Shown: in pieces, positions 1-9,001 of the stretch
How positions within the stretch are numbered: the stretch's first letter is position 1
Layout of the letters: every line of letters starts with the position of its first letter
From: Bacillota bacterium
GTDB taxonomy: Bacteria; Bacillota; Clostridia; Christensenellales; Aristaeellaceae
Reading direction: 5' to 3'
Assembly (NCBI GenBank): GCA_023436585.1
Contig: JAEZIN010000004.1
Location: forward strand, 1-23,994
DNA: 23,994 nt
Notes under the pieces: model-generated
Told to the model about the DNA's origin: nothing
Database searches by the model: none
What the model saw: only the letters and a program-made list of their open reading frames with translations
Made by a program: the position numbers and the translations under genes

Positions 1-110
<110 letters not shown>

Positions 111-116
111 CCATAA

Positions 117-147
117 AGAGCATCTCATTAGAGGTGCTCTTTTTTTG
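117..147 (+). terminator. rRNA operon terminator after 5S
   Basis: A 10-base stem (117-126 with 131-140, one G-T pair) closes an ATTA loop and runs into a tract of seven or more T. It directly follows the 5S gene, so it should end the rRNA operon transcript. Confidence 0.9.
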
Positions 148-300
148 ATAGGCACAGCTAGAGGCAAATGCTATTAATGATTATACTTTCCTTTTGCTTC
201 AATTATTAGGCGCGAGGGTTTATGTCTGTTCCCGCCCATCTGGCTCAATCGGCGCGCTGGTTCGCTATCGCTCCCATCGCTTGTTTCGCCAGCCTCCTCC

Positions 301-335
301 ACACCGCCCATTCCCGCCATTGGCGGGGGCGGTGT
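301..335 (+). repeat. Nested inverted repeat upstream of the 5S fragment
   Basis: ACACCGCCC (301-309) pairs perfectly with GGGCGGTGT (327-335), and inside it CCCGCC (313-318) can pair with GGCGGG (322-327). No T tract follows, so it is not an obvious terminator. It lies in a stretch (148-340) where I found no gene, just before the degenerate 5S fragment. Confidence 0.6.
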
Positions 336-340
336 TCCGG

Positions 341-400
341 AGCCCTTCAGGCCGATGGTACTCCGCTTCCCACGACCCGGGAGAGTAGGTCGTCGCCGGA
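341..400 (+). pseudogene. Degenerate 3' fragment of 5S rRNA
   Basis: About 60 bases repeat the 3' half of the 5S gene at 48-109. The outer parts are nearly identical (AGCCCTTCAG then GCCGATGGTACT; ACCCGGGAGAGTAGGTCGTCG through CCGGATTCCATAAAGAGCATCT). The middle differs (CCGCTTCCCACG here, TGGCTGGACACG in the gene) and one base is deleted near 350. The 5' half of 5S, with its CGAACAC loop, is absent, so this cannot fold as 5S. It carries its own copy of the downstream terminator. I read it as the scar of a duplicated or deleted rRNA operon end. Confidence 0.75.
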
Positions 401-408
401 TTCCATAA

Positions 409-437
409 AGAGCATCTAGTACTAGATGCTCTTTTTC
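409..437 (+). terminator. Terminator copy behind the 5S fragment
   Basis: AGAGCATCTAGT (409-420) is followed directly by its exact reverse complement (421-432) and then T residues. It starts with the same bases as the 117-147 terminator but has diverged into a perfect palindrome, so it is a second version of the rRNA terminator. Confidence 0.8.
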
Positions 438-511
438 CGTATAATGAATTGCAATTGTTTATAGGAAACGGACTTGATCGGAAATATCTTTTTGGACGAA
501 TGGAGCAGTTT

Positions 512-1156
512 ATGCAAATAGAACGGGTGGGAGACAGAAGCATAGTATTCACATATCCTGTGTCTGGATGGGATTTGAATATCCATCTGATACTGGGAAA
601 GAAGTTCAACTATCTTATTGACACGGGGCTGGGCCTTTTGAGTATGGTACCGGTAAAAGAGCACCTGCACGGCAACAATAAACCCATAATCGTCATCAAC
701 ACGCATCATCATTGGGATCACGTGTGGGGGAATCATGCCTTTGAGGGGTATACGATTGTTTCCCACAGTTTATGCAGAAAAAGAATCCAGGACAAATGGG
801 ATGTGATGGTGGAGAGGAATGGGCGCTATATGGCAGGGGAAGCGATCCTGTACCTTCCGAACCTGGTTTTTGAGGATACACTGTATTTTCCGGAGGACAA
901 AATCAAGCTGTTTCACACGCCCGGACATACGTTGGACAGCATCAGCGTTCTGGATGAAGAGGACGGCATATTGAATGCCGGCGACAATGTGGGAGATACC
1001 ATGGAGGAGATTGTTCCTTCTCTTGAGACAGAAAAAGCGGTTTATGCCAATACAATATCGAAATACAAGGATATGGATATTCGATTCTGCATTTCGGGGC
1101 ATAACAAAATTTGTAGTCACGATGTTTTTGATATGATTCTAGAGCATCTGCACTAA
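512..1156 (+). CDS. MBL-fold metallo-hydrolase
   Basis: A 214-residue protein of the metallo-beta-lactamase superfamily. The metal-binding motif NTHHHWDH is at residues 63-70 (HxHxDH type). A later HTPGHT segment and a GDN segment supply the usual further ligands, and an SGHN segment near the C-terminus supplies the last His. There is no signal peptide or membrane segment, so it is probably a cytoplasmic zinc hydrolase of the glyoxalase-II-like kind. The substrate cannot be told. Start: the ATG at 512 has GGAG six bases upstream. An ATG at 500 and a TTG at 449 are in the same frame but have poor ribosome binding sites. A TATAAT at 440-445, overlapping the end of the preceding terminator, may be its -10 box, though no good -35 box is visible. 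Confidence 0.85.
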   Translation: MQIERVGDRSIVFTYPVSGWDLNIHLILGKKFNYLIDTGLGLLSMVPVKEHLHGNNKPIIVINTHHHWDHVWGNHAFEGYTIVSHSLCRKRIQDKWDVMVERNGRYMAGEAILYLPNLVFEDTLYFPEDKIKLFHTPGHTLDSISVLDEEDGILNAGDNVGDTMEEIVPSLETEKAVYANTISKYKDMDIRFCISGHNKICSHDVFDMILEHLH

Positions 1157-1377
1157 TTTTCGTATTTGATGGGACATTAAAGAATCATTCCAGAATATAG
1201 TTGCTGTCCTTTCTTTGCTCGGGAGAGGAACTCTCAGTACGGTGCTTATCTGCTTCCCGGCCAGAATGTTTAAAAACTGCCCTCAATGAGTCAAATTATA
1301 TGCAGTGACATGGCAGGGGATAAGGCATTGCATACAGAATGACTTTTTGCTATGTTCTTTTGGAGGAAGTATTAAAT

Positions 1378-2121
1378 ATGATGAAAACATACAGCGAGGA
1401 AATGCTACTTCGCACCTGCCACTGCGATTTTATGGGCACATGGCGGCCTGGAGCCATCTTTGAAGCCATGCAGGAAGCAAGCGGCATGCACTCCCACCTG
1501 TTGGGCTGCGGGAGGGATACGCTTGTCAAGCTGGGCTATGTATGGGTGCTGTCCCGGATGGAAGTACGTATGGACAAATACCCCGGCGTAGGTGATAGAA
1601 TTACGGTGGAAACCTTCCCCATGAACAATAAGCGCTGGTTCTTTCCGCGCTATTTCATTTTCCGGAATGATCAAGGTGATCAGCTTGGGTGCGCTGCCAG
1701 CTTGTGGGTGCTGCTGGATTTGGAGACGAGGAAAATGGCCCCGCCGGATAAAGTAGTTCCTCTCCTCCCGGACAACAGCGACCTTGTGGCACCTATGGGC
1801 ATGCCATCTACCGTCGCGGAGCTGGAAGGGGAAGAAAAAAGACTCTTGCGCATACCTGCATATACGGACCTGGATGTGAACCAGCATGTGAACAACGCCA
1901 GGTATGTGGACTGGCTTTGCGACGCGCTTGGGTATGAGGTTTTGGGAAAACAGGCGTTGCACTCCATATGTATCCAATATGAGGCGGAGGTGAGGCCCGA
2001 GCAGGCAGTGGAACTGAAGCTGAAGCTAAAGGGCAGCGAATACGCCCTTTCCGGCTTTCACGAAGGAAGACGCCATTTCAGCATCGGCGGCACGTTGGCG
2101 GACAGGGAATATAAAGTTTAG
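1378..2121 (+). CDS. Acyl-ACP thioesterase (FatA/FatB family)
   Basis: A 247-residue double hot-dog thioesterase, the usual length for bacterial acyl-ACP thioesterases. These cleave acyl-acyl carrier protein in the cytoplasm to release free fatty acids. The second hot-dog repeat carries the family signature DVNQHVNNARYVDW (residues 166-179), which contains the conserved Asn and His of the active site, followed by YEAEV near 201. The first repeat (about 5-115) carries the GTWRPGAIFEAMQEAS helix. Start: the ATG at 1378 follows TGGAGGAAG at 1361-1369; an adjacent ATG at 1381 is possible. The 221 bases before it hold no gene that I can see. Its stop overlaps the stop of mutY on the other strand by two bases. 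Chain-length preference cannot be read from the sequence. Confidence 0.9.
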   Translation: MMKTYSEEMLLRTCHCDFMGTWRPGAIFEAMQEASGMHSHLLGCGRDTLVKLGYVWVLSRMEVRMDKYPGVGDRITVETFPMNNKRWFFPRYFIFRNDQGDQLGCAASLWVLLDLETRKMAPPDKVVPLLPDNSDLVAPMGMPSTVAELEGEEKRLLRIPAYTDLDVNQHVNNARYVDWLCDALGYEVLGKQALHSICIQYEAEVRPEQAVELKLKLKGSEYALSGFHEGRRHFSIGGTLADREYKV

Positions 2122-3212
2122 TATTGTTCGGCCTGTAAAAGCTTCTTGGCCTCGTGCAAAGCTTTCTTCATGGCGGTGGGGAAGGGCAGGCCGTCAAGCT
2201 CCGCCAGGGTTGCCCAGCGGTGGTCCTTTACGGGCTTTGCTTCCTCCGCAGTGAGATGCATCAAACGCATATCCCATATGCGGTGGGTAAAGATATGGCG
2301 CGCGGTGCCCAGATCATCCGCATAGACCGCTTGAAGGCCCAGCGCTTTTATGCGTTTTTCCATAGCTTGAGGCGTATCTGTATCTTCCAGCAGCACAAAT
2401 ACCCACAGACCGCCCAACAGCTTTTCCCGGCGCATTTGAACGAGAATTCTATCTTTGCATGTGACAAGGCCCACTCCCATGGCGATCCGCTTGGGAGCAC
2501 GGGCCTGCATTTTTATGGGCAGCAGTTCCGCGTCGCCAGCCTGAAAGGCATCGCAGCAGGCGTTCAGCGGGCACTTGTCGCAGGCGGGCGTTCCTGGGAT
2601 ACACACGGTGGCGCCAAGGTCCATCATGGCCTGGTTGAAGTCGCCGGGCCTGTCAGCCGGCACCAGGGCAGATGTCTCCTCATGTATTTGACGCGTCACA
2701 CTGGGGATGGCGGTGTCTTCCCGTATACCCTTTATCCGGCTTACCACACGCATTACATTGCCATCCACCGCGGGGGTCTTCACAGAATAAGCGATGCTGG
2801 CAATGGCCCCGGCGGTATACGGACCGATACCGGAAAGGCTTCTCAGTTCTTCCAAGGTGGATGGAAGGCGGCCGCCATGCTCCGCTATAATCTGCCTGGC
2901 CGCCTTTTGCAGGTTCCGGGCACGGCTGTAGTACCCCAGGCCTTCCCATGCCTTTAAAAGGTCCTGCTCCGGCGCTTCGGCAAGCGCTTTTATCGTGGGG
3001 AAACGGGCCATAAAGCGCGAGAAATAGGAAAGAACTGTTTCCACCCTTGTCTGTTGGAGCATGATCTCCGAAATCCAGATGGCATAAGGGTCCTGCACAT
3101 CCCGCCAGGGAAGGGTGCGCTTATGTTTGTCATACCAGCAAAGTAGAAGCTGGGAGATAGAATCATTGCAGGCGATAGAAAATCTTCCTTTCCTTTGTCC
3201 AAGCGTTTGCAT
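2118..3212 (-). CDS. mutY: Adenine DNA glycosylase MutY
   Basis: A 364-residue base-excision repair enzyme that removes adenine mispaired with 8-oxoguanine. Visible features: the catalytic Glu in WISEIMLQQT (about residue 49), a helix-hairpin-helix followed by the catalytic Asp (LSGIGPYTAGAI ... TPAVDGNVMRV, Asp about 150), and the 4Fe-4S loop with Cys about 204, 211, 214 and 220 (C-x6-C-x2-C-x5-C). The C-terminal part is the NUDIX-like 8-oxoG recognition domain (about 235-364), with the FTHRIWDMRL segment. Start: the frame is open 40 codons further upstream, but the ATG at 3212 has AGGGAAGA just before it and the extra residues do not resemble MutY. The gene is convergent with the thioesterase gene. 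Confidence 0.95.
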   Translation of the reverse strand: MQTLGQRKGRFSIACNDSISQLLLCWYDKHKRTLPWRDVQDPYAIWISEIMLQQTRVETVLSYFSRFMARFPTIKALAEAPEQDLLKAWEGLGYYSRARNLQKAARQIIAEHGGRLPSTLEELRSLSGIGPYTAGAIASIAYSVKTPAVDGNVMRVVSRIKGIREDTAIPSVTRQIHEETSALVPADRPGDFNQAMMDLGATVCIPGTPACDKCPLNACCDAFQAGDAELLPIKMQARAPKRIAMGVGLVTCKDRILVQMRREKLLGGLWVFVLLEDTDTPQAMEKRIKALGLQAVYADDLGTARHIFTHRIWDMRLMHLTAEEAKPVKDHRWATLAELDGLPFPTAMKKALHEAKKLLQAEQY

Positions 3213-3381
3213 TCTTCCCTGACATTGTACCACAAAGCCCTCCGTTTCCAATGAAATTCCTTTATTAGTCATGAAATGGAGGAAGGAAAAGATAATGAAA
3301 GGAAACATGAGAAAATTTGCATGAATCATCAAATAGAGGGAAAAATCAGGATAATCGGCGTAAATTCAAAATGGAAATCAC

Positions 3382-3410
3382 TTGATATCCATTTGTAAAT
3401 GCCGTAAACT
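3382..3410 (+). promoter_or_regulatory. Housekeeping promoter of groESL
   Basis: A -35 box TTGATA (3382-3387) and a -10 box TAAACT (3405-3410) are separated by 17 bases. The expected start of transcription, about 3417, lies just upstream of the CIRCE operator, so HrcA bound there would block the promoter. Confidence 0.75.
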
Positions 3411-3423
3411 ATGCACGTGCGGT

Positions 3424-3450
3424 TTAGCACTCACTTAATTCGAGTGCTAA
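3424..3450 (+). promoter_or_regulatory. CIRCE operator (HrcA binding site)
   Basis: TTAGCACTC, nine bases, then GAGTGCTAA: a perfect match to the CIRCE inverted repeat. It lies between the promoter and groES. HrcA is the known repressor of this site; its gene is not in the window. The operon should be induced by heat shock and other protein-folding stress. Confidence 0.97.
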
Positions 3451-3485
3451 CAATATGAAGAATCGAAGCAGCGAGGAGGATCACA

Positions 3486-3770
3486 ATGAACGTGAAACCT
3501 TTGGGCGACAGGGTCGTCATCAAAAACATTGAAGTGGGCGAGACCATCAAAGGCGGTATTCTTTTGCCCGGTACGGCCAAGGAAAAGCCTCAAATGGCGG
3601 AAGTGCTGGCGGTTGGCCCCGGCGGTCTGGTGGACGGCAAGGAAGTCAAGATGCAGGTGGAAGTGGGCCAAAAGGTTATTTATAGCAAGTACGCCGGCAC
3701 TGAAGTGAAGGTGGATGACAAGGAGCTCATCATCGTTCGCCAGAGCGATATACTGGCCATTGTGGAATAA
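3486..3770 (+). CDS. groES: Co-chaperonin GroES (Hsp10)
   Basis: A 94-residue protein of standard GroES length. It begins with the conserved NVKPLGDRVVIK. Residues 17-36 (GETIKGGILLPGTAKEKPQ) form the mobile loop that docks on GroEL. It ends with DDKELIIVRQSDILAIVE, the typical last strands. It forms a heptameric lid on GroEL and helps fold proteins in the cytoplasm. AGGAGGA lies six bases before the ATG. It is the first gene of the CIRCE-controlled groES-groEL operon, 32 bases ahead of groEL. Confidence 0.98.
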   Translation: MNVKPLGDRVVIKNIEVGETIKGGILLPGTAKEKPQMAEVLAVGPGGLVDGKEVKMQVEVGQKVIYSKYAGTEVKVDDKELIIVRQSDILAIVE

Positions 3771-3802
3771 TTCCGCAACCGGAATAAGAGGAGGATATAC
3801 GT

Positions 3803-5431
<1,629 letters not shown>

Positions 5432-5445
5432 GGGCTGCGCCCTTT

Positions 5446-5481
5446 CGAGGAGATGACTTTGCGTCATCTCCTCGATTTTTT
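5446..5481 (+). terminator. groESL terminator
   Basis: A perfect 12-base stem (CGAGGAGATGAC, 5446-5457, with 5463-5474) closes a five-base loop and is followed by six T residues. It lies 14 bases behind the groEL stop codon. Confidence 0.95.
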
Positions 5482-5507
5482 CGCACGGTTTTCTTGTATC
5501 CCTGCGC

Positions 5508-5545
5508 ATCGTCCCTGTCCGGCTGGCAAAGCCAGCCGAGACGAT
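5508..5545. repeat. Nested stem-loop element in the groEL downstream gap
   Basis: ATCGTC (5508-5513) pairs with GACGAT (5540-5545) around an inner hairpin, GGCTGG (5521-5526) with CCAGCC (5532-5537) and a CAAAG loop. The gap between groEL and the next gene (5432-5829) holds no gene that I can support. It contains this element, a further small hairpin (CGGAGT 5601-5606 with ACTCCG 5615-5620) and the dispersed repeat at 5625. Confidence 0.45.
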
Positions 5546-5624
5546 TTCAAACGGGGGGCCGCGGCCTCGTCCCTTAAAGAGGTTAAATACGAAGTGGTCG
5601 CGGAGTACCATCCAACTCCGCTCA

Positions 5625-5653
5625 TGTCATCCTGAACGAAGTGAAGGATCTTT
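5625..5653. repeat. Dispersed repeat, TGTCATCCTGA...GAAGGATCTTT type
   Basis: The element starts TGTCATCCTGA, has a short variable centre, and ends GAAGGATCTTT. A second copy, in the opposite orientation and with a longer centre, lies at 11112-11146. I know similar intergenic words from many bacterial genomes. Two copies in 24 kb suggest a repeat family here too. Confidence 0.6.
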
Positions 5654-5771
5654 CTTATAGAACACCATGGCATCAGGACGCCTGGCGCTCCCCTTCGCAT
5701 TCTAATGTGCAGGGGTCTTTTGTTTTCTAATAAATGAGAAATCCCCATGCAATTTCTAATTATGATCTAAT

Positions 5772-5800
5772 TTGTAATTGGGCGGAAGCGGTGGTATGAT
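5772..5800 (+). promoter_or_regulatory. Promoter of the DUF4097 gene
   Basis: A -35 box TTGTAA (5772-5777), 17 bases, and a -10 box TATGAT (5795-5800). It is correctly placed about 20 bases before the AAGGAGG site of the next gene. Confidence 0.7.
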
Positions 5801-5829
5801 GATTGTGACTTACGAAGGAGGTCAAATGT

Positions 5830-6582
5830 ATGGAGAAGAATGCAAGCTTTCCCAAAGATAATATTTCCGAATTGTACTGCCGCCTGACTTGGGCACAGCT
5901 GGAGCTGCTGGCCGATGATGTACAGGAGATTCAGGTCCTGGCTTCCGGCGATGATCAGTCCGTGGCCGACCTGCGCATCGAGGAACGGGATGGCCGACTG
6001 GTCATTGAACAGCCGCCGTTCGTATTCTCCCTGAACTTCATCACCCACAAGTGGACGCAGGTTTGCATCCGCGTTCCCAAGGACTGGCGCGGCGTCATCG
6101 ATGCCCATACCGTCAGCGGCCTGCTCAATTGCCGCGGGCTCAAGGGAACGGAGGTCACGCTGGATACCGTCTCCGGGGATCTGCGGGCCATGGCCGTATC
6201 CACGGAGGGTCTGTCCCTGCGCACCGTCAGCGGGGATATGAAATGCGGCGATCTTCGCGGCGAGCGGATGTCCCTGCGCACCGTCAGCGGCGATGCCCGC
6301 CTGCAGAGCATTGCCTTTGAACAGGTCCGGGTGAGCGGTGTAAGCGGCGATGTATGGCTGGAGTTCCGCGCGCCTTTTGCCAGGGTGGATGCCAACACCG
6401 TGTCCGGCGACGTGGAGCTGCTGGTGCCCATGGACAGCCTGGACGCATCCTTAAAAGCGGTCAGCGGCCGCATCCACACTTCCGGGGTTACGCTTAAAGA
6501 CGGCGGAAGCTCTGTCCGCTGCGGAGCCGTTTCCGGCGACCTGACCATCATCTCCACACTGGAAAAGGCGCAAAAAGCATAA
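5830..6582 (+). CDS. DUF4097-type repeat protein (adhesin-like beta-solenoid)
   Basis: A 250-residue protein whose C-terminal two thirds is built of eight repeats centred on VSG(D/L/R), at residues 95, 114, 133, 152, 171, 191, 211 and 234. The period is 19-20 residues, the last step 23. This is the DUF4097 pattern and predicts a right-handed beta-solenoid. The N-terminal 90 residues are not repetitive. There is no signal peptide, membrane segment or sorting motif, so it appears cytoplasmic. DUF4097 proteins often sit beside PspC/DUF1700 membrane proteins, but none is here. The gene has its own promoter and an AAGGAGG site eight bases before the ATG. A 22-base DNA word (6212-6233) recurs exactly at 6269-6290, so repeat duplication may be recent. 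Biochemical role unknown. Confidence 0.8.
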   Translation: MEKNASFPKDNISELYCRLTWAQLELLADDVQEIQVLASGDDQSVADLRIEERDGRLVIEQPPFVFSLNFITHKWTQVCIRVPKDWRGVIDAHTVSGLLNCRGLKGTEVTLDTVSGDLRAMAVSTEGLSLRTVSGDMKCGDLRGERMSLRTVSGDARLQSIAFEQVRVSGVSGDVWLEFRAPFARVDANTVSGDVELLVPMDSLDASLKAVSGRIHTSGVTLKDGGSSVRCGAVSGDLTIISTLEKAQKA

Positions 6583-6610
6583 TACCAATGAATGCCTTGG
6601 TATAAAACAG

Positions 6611-6639
6611 TTGGCAGCCTGCCGGAAATCCTGTATAAT
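6611..6639 (+). promoter_or_regulatory. Promoter of the ybaB-recR unit
   Basis: A -35 box TTGGCA (6611-6616), 17 bases, and a perfect -10 box TATAAT (6634-6639). A weak seven-base hairpin (6582-6588 with 6597-6603) separates it from the preceding gene. Confidence 0.8.
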
Positions 6640-6681
6640 GAAGAGCAGTGAAATCATGGACAGGGTTGGAGGAATAACGGT

Positions 6682-7020
6682 ATGGCAAGAAACAATTTCG
6701 GCGGATTCGGCGGCGGCCCCAACATGCAGCAATTGATGCGCCAGGCGCAGAAGCTGCAAGAGCAAATGGAAAAGGCCCAGTCGGAACTCGACAGCCGCGA
6801 ATATGAAGCAGCTTCTGGTGGCGGAATGGTGAAGGTCACGGTCAGCGGCAAAAGGGAACTGAAATCCATCGAGCTCAATCCCCAGGTGGTTGACCCCGAG
6901 GATGTGGAAATGCTGCAGGACCTGATCCTGGCCGCGGTGAACGAAGCGCTTCGCAAGGGTGAGGAAACCAGGGAAGCGGAAATGAACAGGCTGAACCCCG
7001 GCATGGGCGGCATGTTTTAA
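6682..7020 (+). CDS. Nucleoid-associated protein, YbaB/EbfC family
   Basis: A 112-residue protein of the YbaB/EbfC family: small dimeric DNA-binding proteins that coat the nucleoid. It starts with a Gly/Asn-rich leader (GGFGGGPNM), continues with the amphipathic MRQAQKLQEQMEKAQSEL helix and the VKVTVSGKRELKSIELNP sheet, and ends in a helix plus GMGGMF. The family is almost always found between dnaX and recR; here dnaX is not directly upstream, the DUF4097 gene is. The stop codon is two bases before the recR start, so the two genes are surely co-translated. GGAGGAA precedes the ATG. Confidence 0.93.
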   Translation: MARNNFGGFGGGPNMQQLMRQAQKLQEQMEKAQSELDSREYEAASGGGMVKVTVSGKRELKSIELNPQVVDPEDVEMLQDLILAAVNEALRKGEETREAEMNRLNPGMGGMF

Positions 7021-7022
7021 GT

Positions 7023-7622
7023 ATGGCGCAGCAATTGGAACCCATTGCCCGCATGGTAAGCCAGCTTGCAAGGCTGCCGGGCATCGGGCAGAAAACGGCG
7101 CAGCGGCTGGCGTACCATATCATCAGCCTGCCCCAGGAGGACGTGCACGAGCTGGCCGCGGCCATATGGCAGGGGCGCAAGTCCATCCGCTACTGCAGCG
7201 TGTGCGGGAATTACACCATAGAGGATCCGTGCGCCTTCTGCGCTGACGAAAACCGGCGCAACGGCCAGTTGTGCGTGGTCCGCGACCCAAGGGATGTGGC
7301 AGCCATGGAGCGTATCCGCGATTACAAGGGCGGCTACCATGTGCTGCACGGCACGCTCTCGCCCATGGACGGAATAGGCCCCGAGGATATCCGCATCAAG
7401 GAGCTGCTTGCCCGGGTGGGCAAGGAGGATATCCAGGAGGTCATACTGGCCACCAACCCCGACATAGAAGGGGAGGCCACCGCCACCTACATCGCAAGGC
7501 TTTTAAAGCCCATGGGCCTCAAAGTCACGCGAATCGCCCATGGCGTACCGGTAGGCAGCGATCTGGAATATGCCGACGAGGTAACCTTGGCCAAAGCCAT
7601 GGAAGGCCGCAGGGAAATATAG
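7023..7622 (+). CDS. recR: Recombination protein RecR
   Basis: A 199-residue protein of standard RecR length. The helix-hairpin-helix LARLPGIGQKTAQRLA is at 15-30, a four-Cys zinc finger at Cys58, 61, 70 and 73 (CSVCGNYTIEDPCAFC), and the Toprim domain follows (CVVRDPRDVAAME, then HVLHGTLSPMDGIGPEDI). RecR works with RecF and RecO to load RecA on gapped DNA. The start lies two bases behind the ybaB stop. A terminator follows, so ybaB-recR is a two-gene operon. Confidence 0.98.
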   Translation: MAQQLEPIARMVSQLARLPGIGQKTAQRLAYHIISLPQEDVHELAAAIWQGRKSIRYCSVCGNYTIEDPCAFCADENRRNGQLCVVRDPRDVAAMERIRDYKGGYHVLHGTLSPMDGIGPEDIRIKELLARVGKEDIQEVILATNPDIEGEATATYIARLLKPMGLKVTRIAHGVPVGSDLEYADEVTLAKAMEGRREI

Positions 7623-7629
7623 GCGACAT

Positions 7630-7662
7630 CCGGGGCAGCGGCAATGCTGCCCCGGTTTTCTT
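7630..7662 (+). terminator. Terminator behind recR
   Basis: A perfect 10-base stem (CCGGGGCAGC, 7630-7639, with 7646-7655) closes a six-base loop and is followed by TTTTCTT. It lies seven bases behind the recR stop codon. Confidence 0.85.
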
Positions 7663-7693
7663 AAAAAAAGTATACCAAGGAGTGCGTACGCAT

Positions 7694-9001
7694 ATGGACT
7701 GGATGACGATCCTGCTTGCGGCAATGGCCCTGATGACGGTAGTGATGCTGGTTCTTTTGGCGGCTCTTCTGAAAAAGAACGCCAGCCGCCAAAACGAGCT
7801 TTCCGACCGGATGACGCAATGGGAACAGAATGTTGACCAGGCGCTTTACGACTTGAGCCAGGGCAACGCCGCCCAGTGGTCGGAAACATCCATCCAGCTA
7901 AGGGGCATGAATGATAGCCTGGTGAACACGCTGAGCCAGATTTCCGGCAGCCAGGTCATGCAGCTGGAATCCATTCAAAGGCAGATGTACGCCGGTACCC
8001 ACAACCAGGAAGAGCGGCTTGATAAAATACGCGAGACACTGTCGGAAGGCATGAACCGGCTCCAAAAGGAAAACAATCAAAAGCTGGAGGAAATGCGCAG
8101 GACAGTGGATGAAAAGCTCCACGAAACACTGGATAAGCGGCTGGGGGAGAGCTTTTCCCAGGTTAGCGCACGCCTGGAGGAAGTATACAAGGGCCTGGGG
8201 GAAATGCAGGCGCTGGCTAGCGGCGTGGGGGATTTGAAAAAGGTGCTCACCAACGTCAAAGCCCGCGGTATCTGGGGCGAAATGCAACTGGGAAACCTGC
8301 TGGCCCAGGTGCTGTCCCCGAATCAGTACGATTCCAACGTGGCGGTGAAACCGGGCTCCTTAGAGCGCGTGGAATACGCCCTCAAGCTGCCCGGTAAGCA
8401 GGAAGGAAGCGATAAGCCCGTTTACCTGCCCATCGACAGCAAATTCCCGCAGGAGGCCTTCCTGCGCCTCATCGAGGCCCAGGAGCAGGCGGATGCGGTG
8501 AAGGCAGGGGATGCCCGCAAGGAGCTTACACAGGCCCTGAAAGCCGAAGGAAGGCGCATCGCGGACAAGTATGTCTCCCCGCCCCATACAACCGATTTTG
8601 CCATCATGTTTCTGCCGCTGGAAGGGCTGTATGCAGAGGCCATGCGGGACATGAGCCTGGTGGAAGAGGTTCAAAGGATACATAGGGTGGTGATTGCCGG
8701 ACCCTCCACCCTTACCGCGCTGCTCAACAGCCTGCAGATGGGCTTTCGGACGCTGGCCATCGAAAAGCGATCCGCCGAGGTATGGAAGCTGCTGGGCGCG
8801 GTGAAGACGGATTTCATCAAATTTGCGGATGTGCTGAACAAAACACAGGATAAGCTTCGCCAAGCCTCCAATTCCCTGGATACCGCCTATGTGCGCACAA
8901 GGAGTATCGAGCGCCACCTGCGCAAGGTGGAAGCCCTGGACGACGCGCAAACCAAGGTGCTGCTGCCGGACGAGGAAGGTCTGGCAGAGGAAGAAGCCTG
9001 A
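7694..9001 (+). CDS. rmuC: RmuC-family DNA recombination protein
   Basis: A 435-residue protein. Residues 4-27 form one membrane helix (MTILLAAMALMTVVMLVLL), residues about 30-180 are a long charged coiled coil, and the C-terminal part (about 190-420) is the RmuC domain with KARGIWGEMQLGNLL, LPIDSKFPQEAFLRL and FAIMFLPLEGLYAEA. RmuC limits inversions between short inverted repeats in E. coli and is related to restriction-type nuclease folds; its exact reaction is not settled. Start: the ATG at 7694 follows AAGGAG at 7677-7682 and gives the expected membrane anchor. The frame is open far upstream into recR, but that is a shadow. It lies just behind the recR terminator, near other repair genes. 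Confidence 0.92.
   Translation: MDWMTILLAAMALMTVVMLVLLAALLKKNASRQNELSDRMTQWEQNVDQALYDLSQGNAAQWSETSIQLRGMNDSLVNTLSQISGSQVMQLESIQRQMYAGTHNQEERLDKIRETLSEGMNRLQKENNQKLEEMRRTVDEKLHETLDKRLGESFSQVSARLEEVYKGLGEMQALASGVGDLKKVLTNVKARGIWGEMQLGNLLAQVLSPNQYDSNVAVKPGSLERVEYALKLPGKQEGSDKPVYLPIDSKFPQEAFLRLIEAQEQADAVKAGDARKELTQALKAEGRRIADKYVSPPHTTDFAIMFLPLEGLYAEAMRDMSLVEEVQRIHRVVIAGPSTLTALLNSLQMGFRTLAIEKRSAEVWKLLGAVKTDFIKFADVLNKTQDKLRQASNSLDTAYVRTRSIERHLRKVEALDDAQTKVLLPDEEGLAEEEA

Noticed and set aside
148..300. Possible tRNA gene after the 5S rRNA
   Set aside because: No cloverleaf, TTCGA-type T loop or CCA end could be found.
1328..1356. TTGCAT-N17-TATGTT as the promoter of the thioesterase gene
   Set aside because: Transcription would begin within the ribosome binding site (1361-1369), leaving no leader.
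2154..2957. A 267-codon open frame antisense to mutY
   Set aside because: MutY has all catalytic and Fe-S residues in the other strand; this frame is a shadow.
3213..3332. Upstream extension of MutY by 40 residues
   Set aside because: The extra segment is hydrophobic and unlike MutY N-termini, and the ATG at 3212 has a ribosome binding site.
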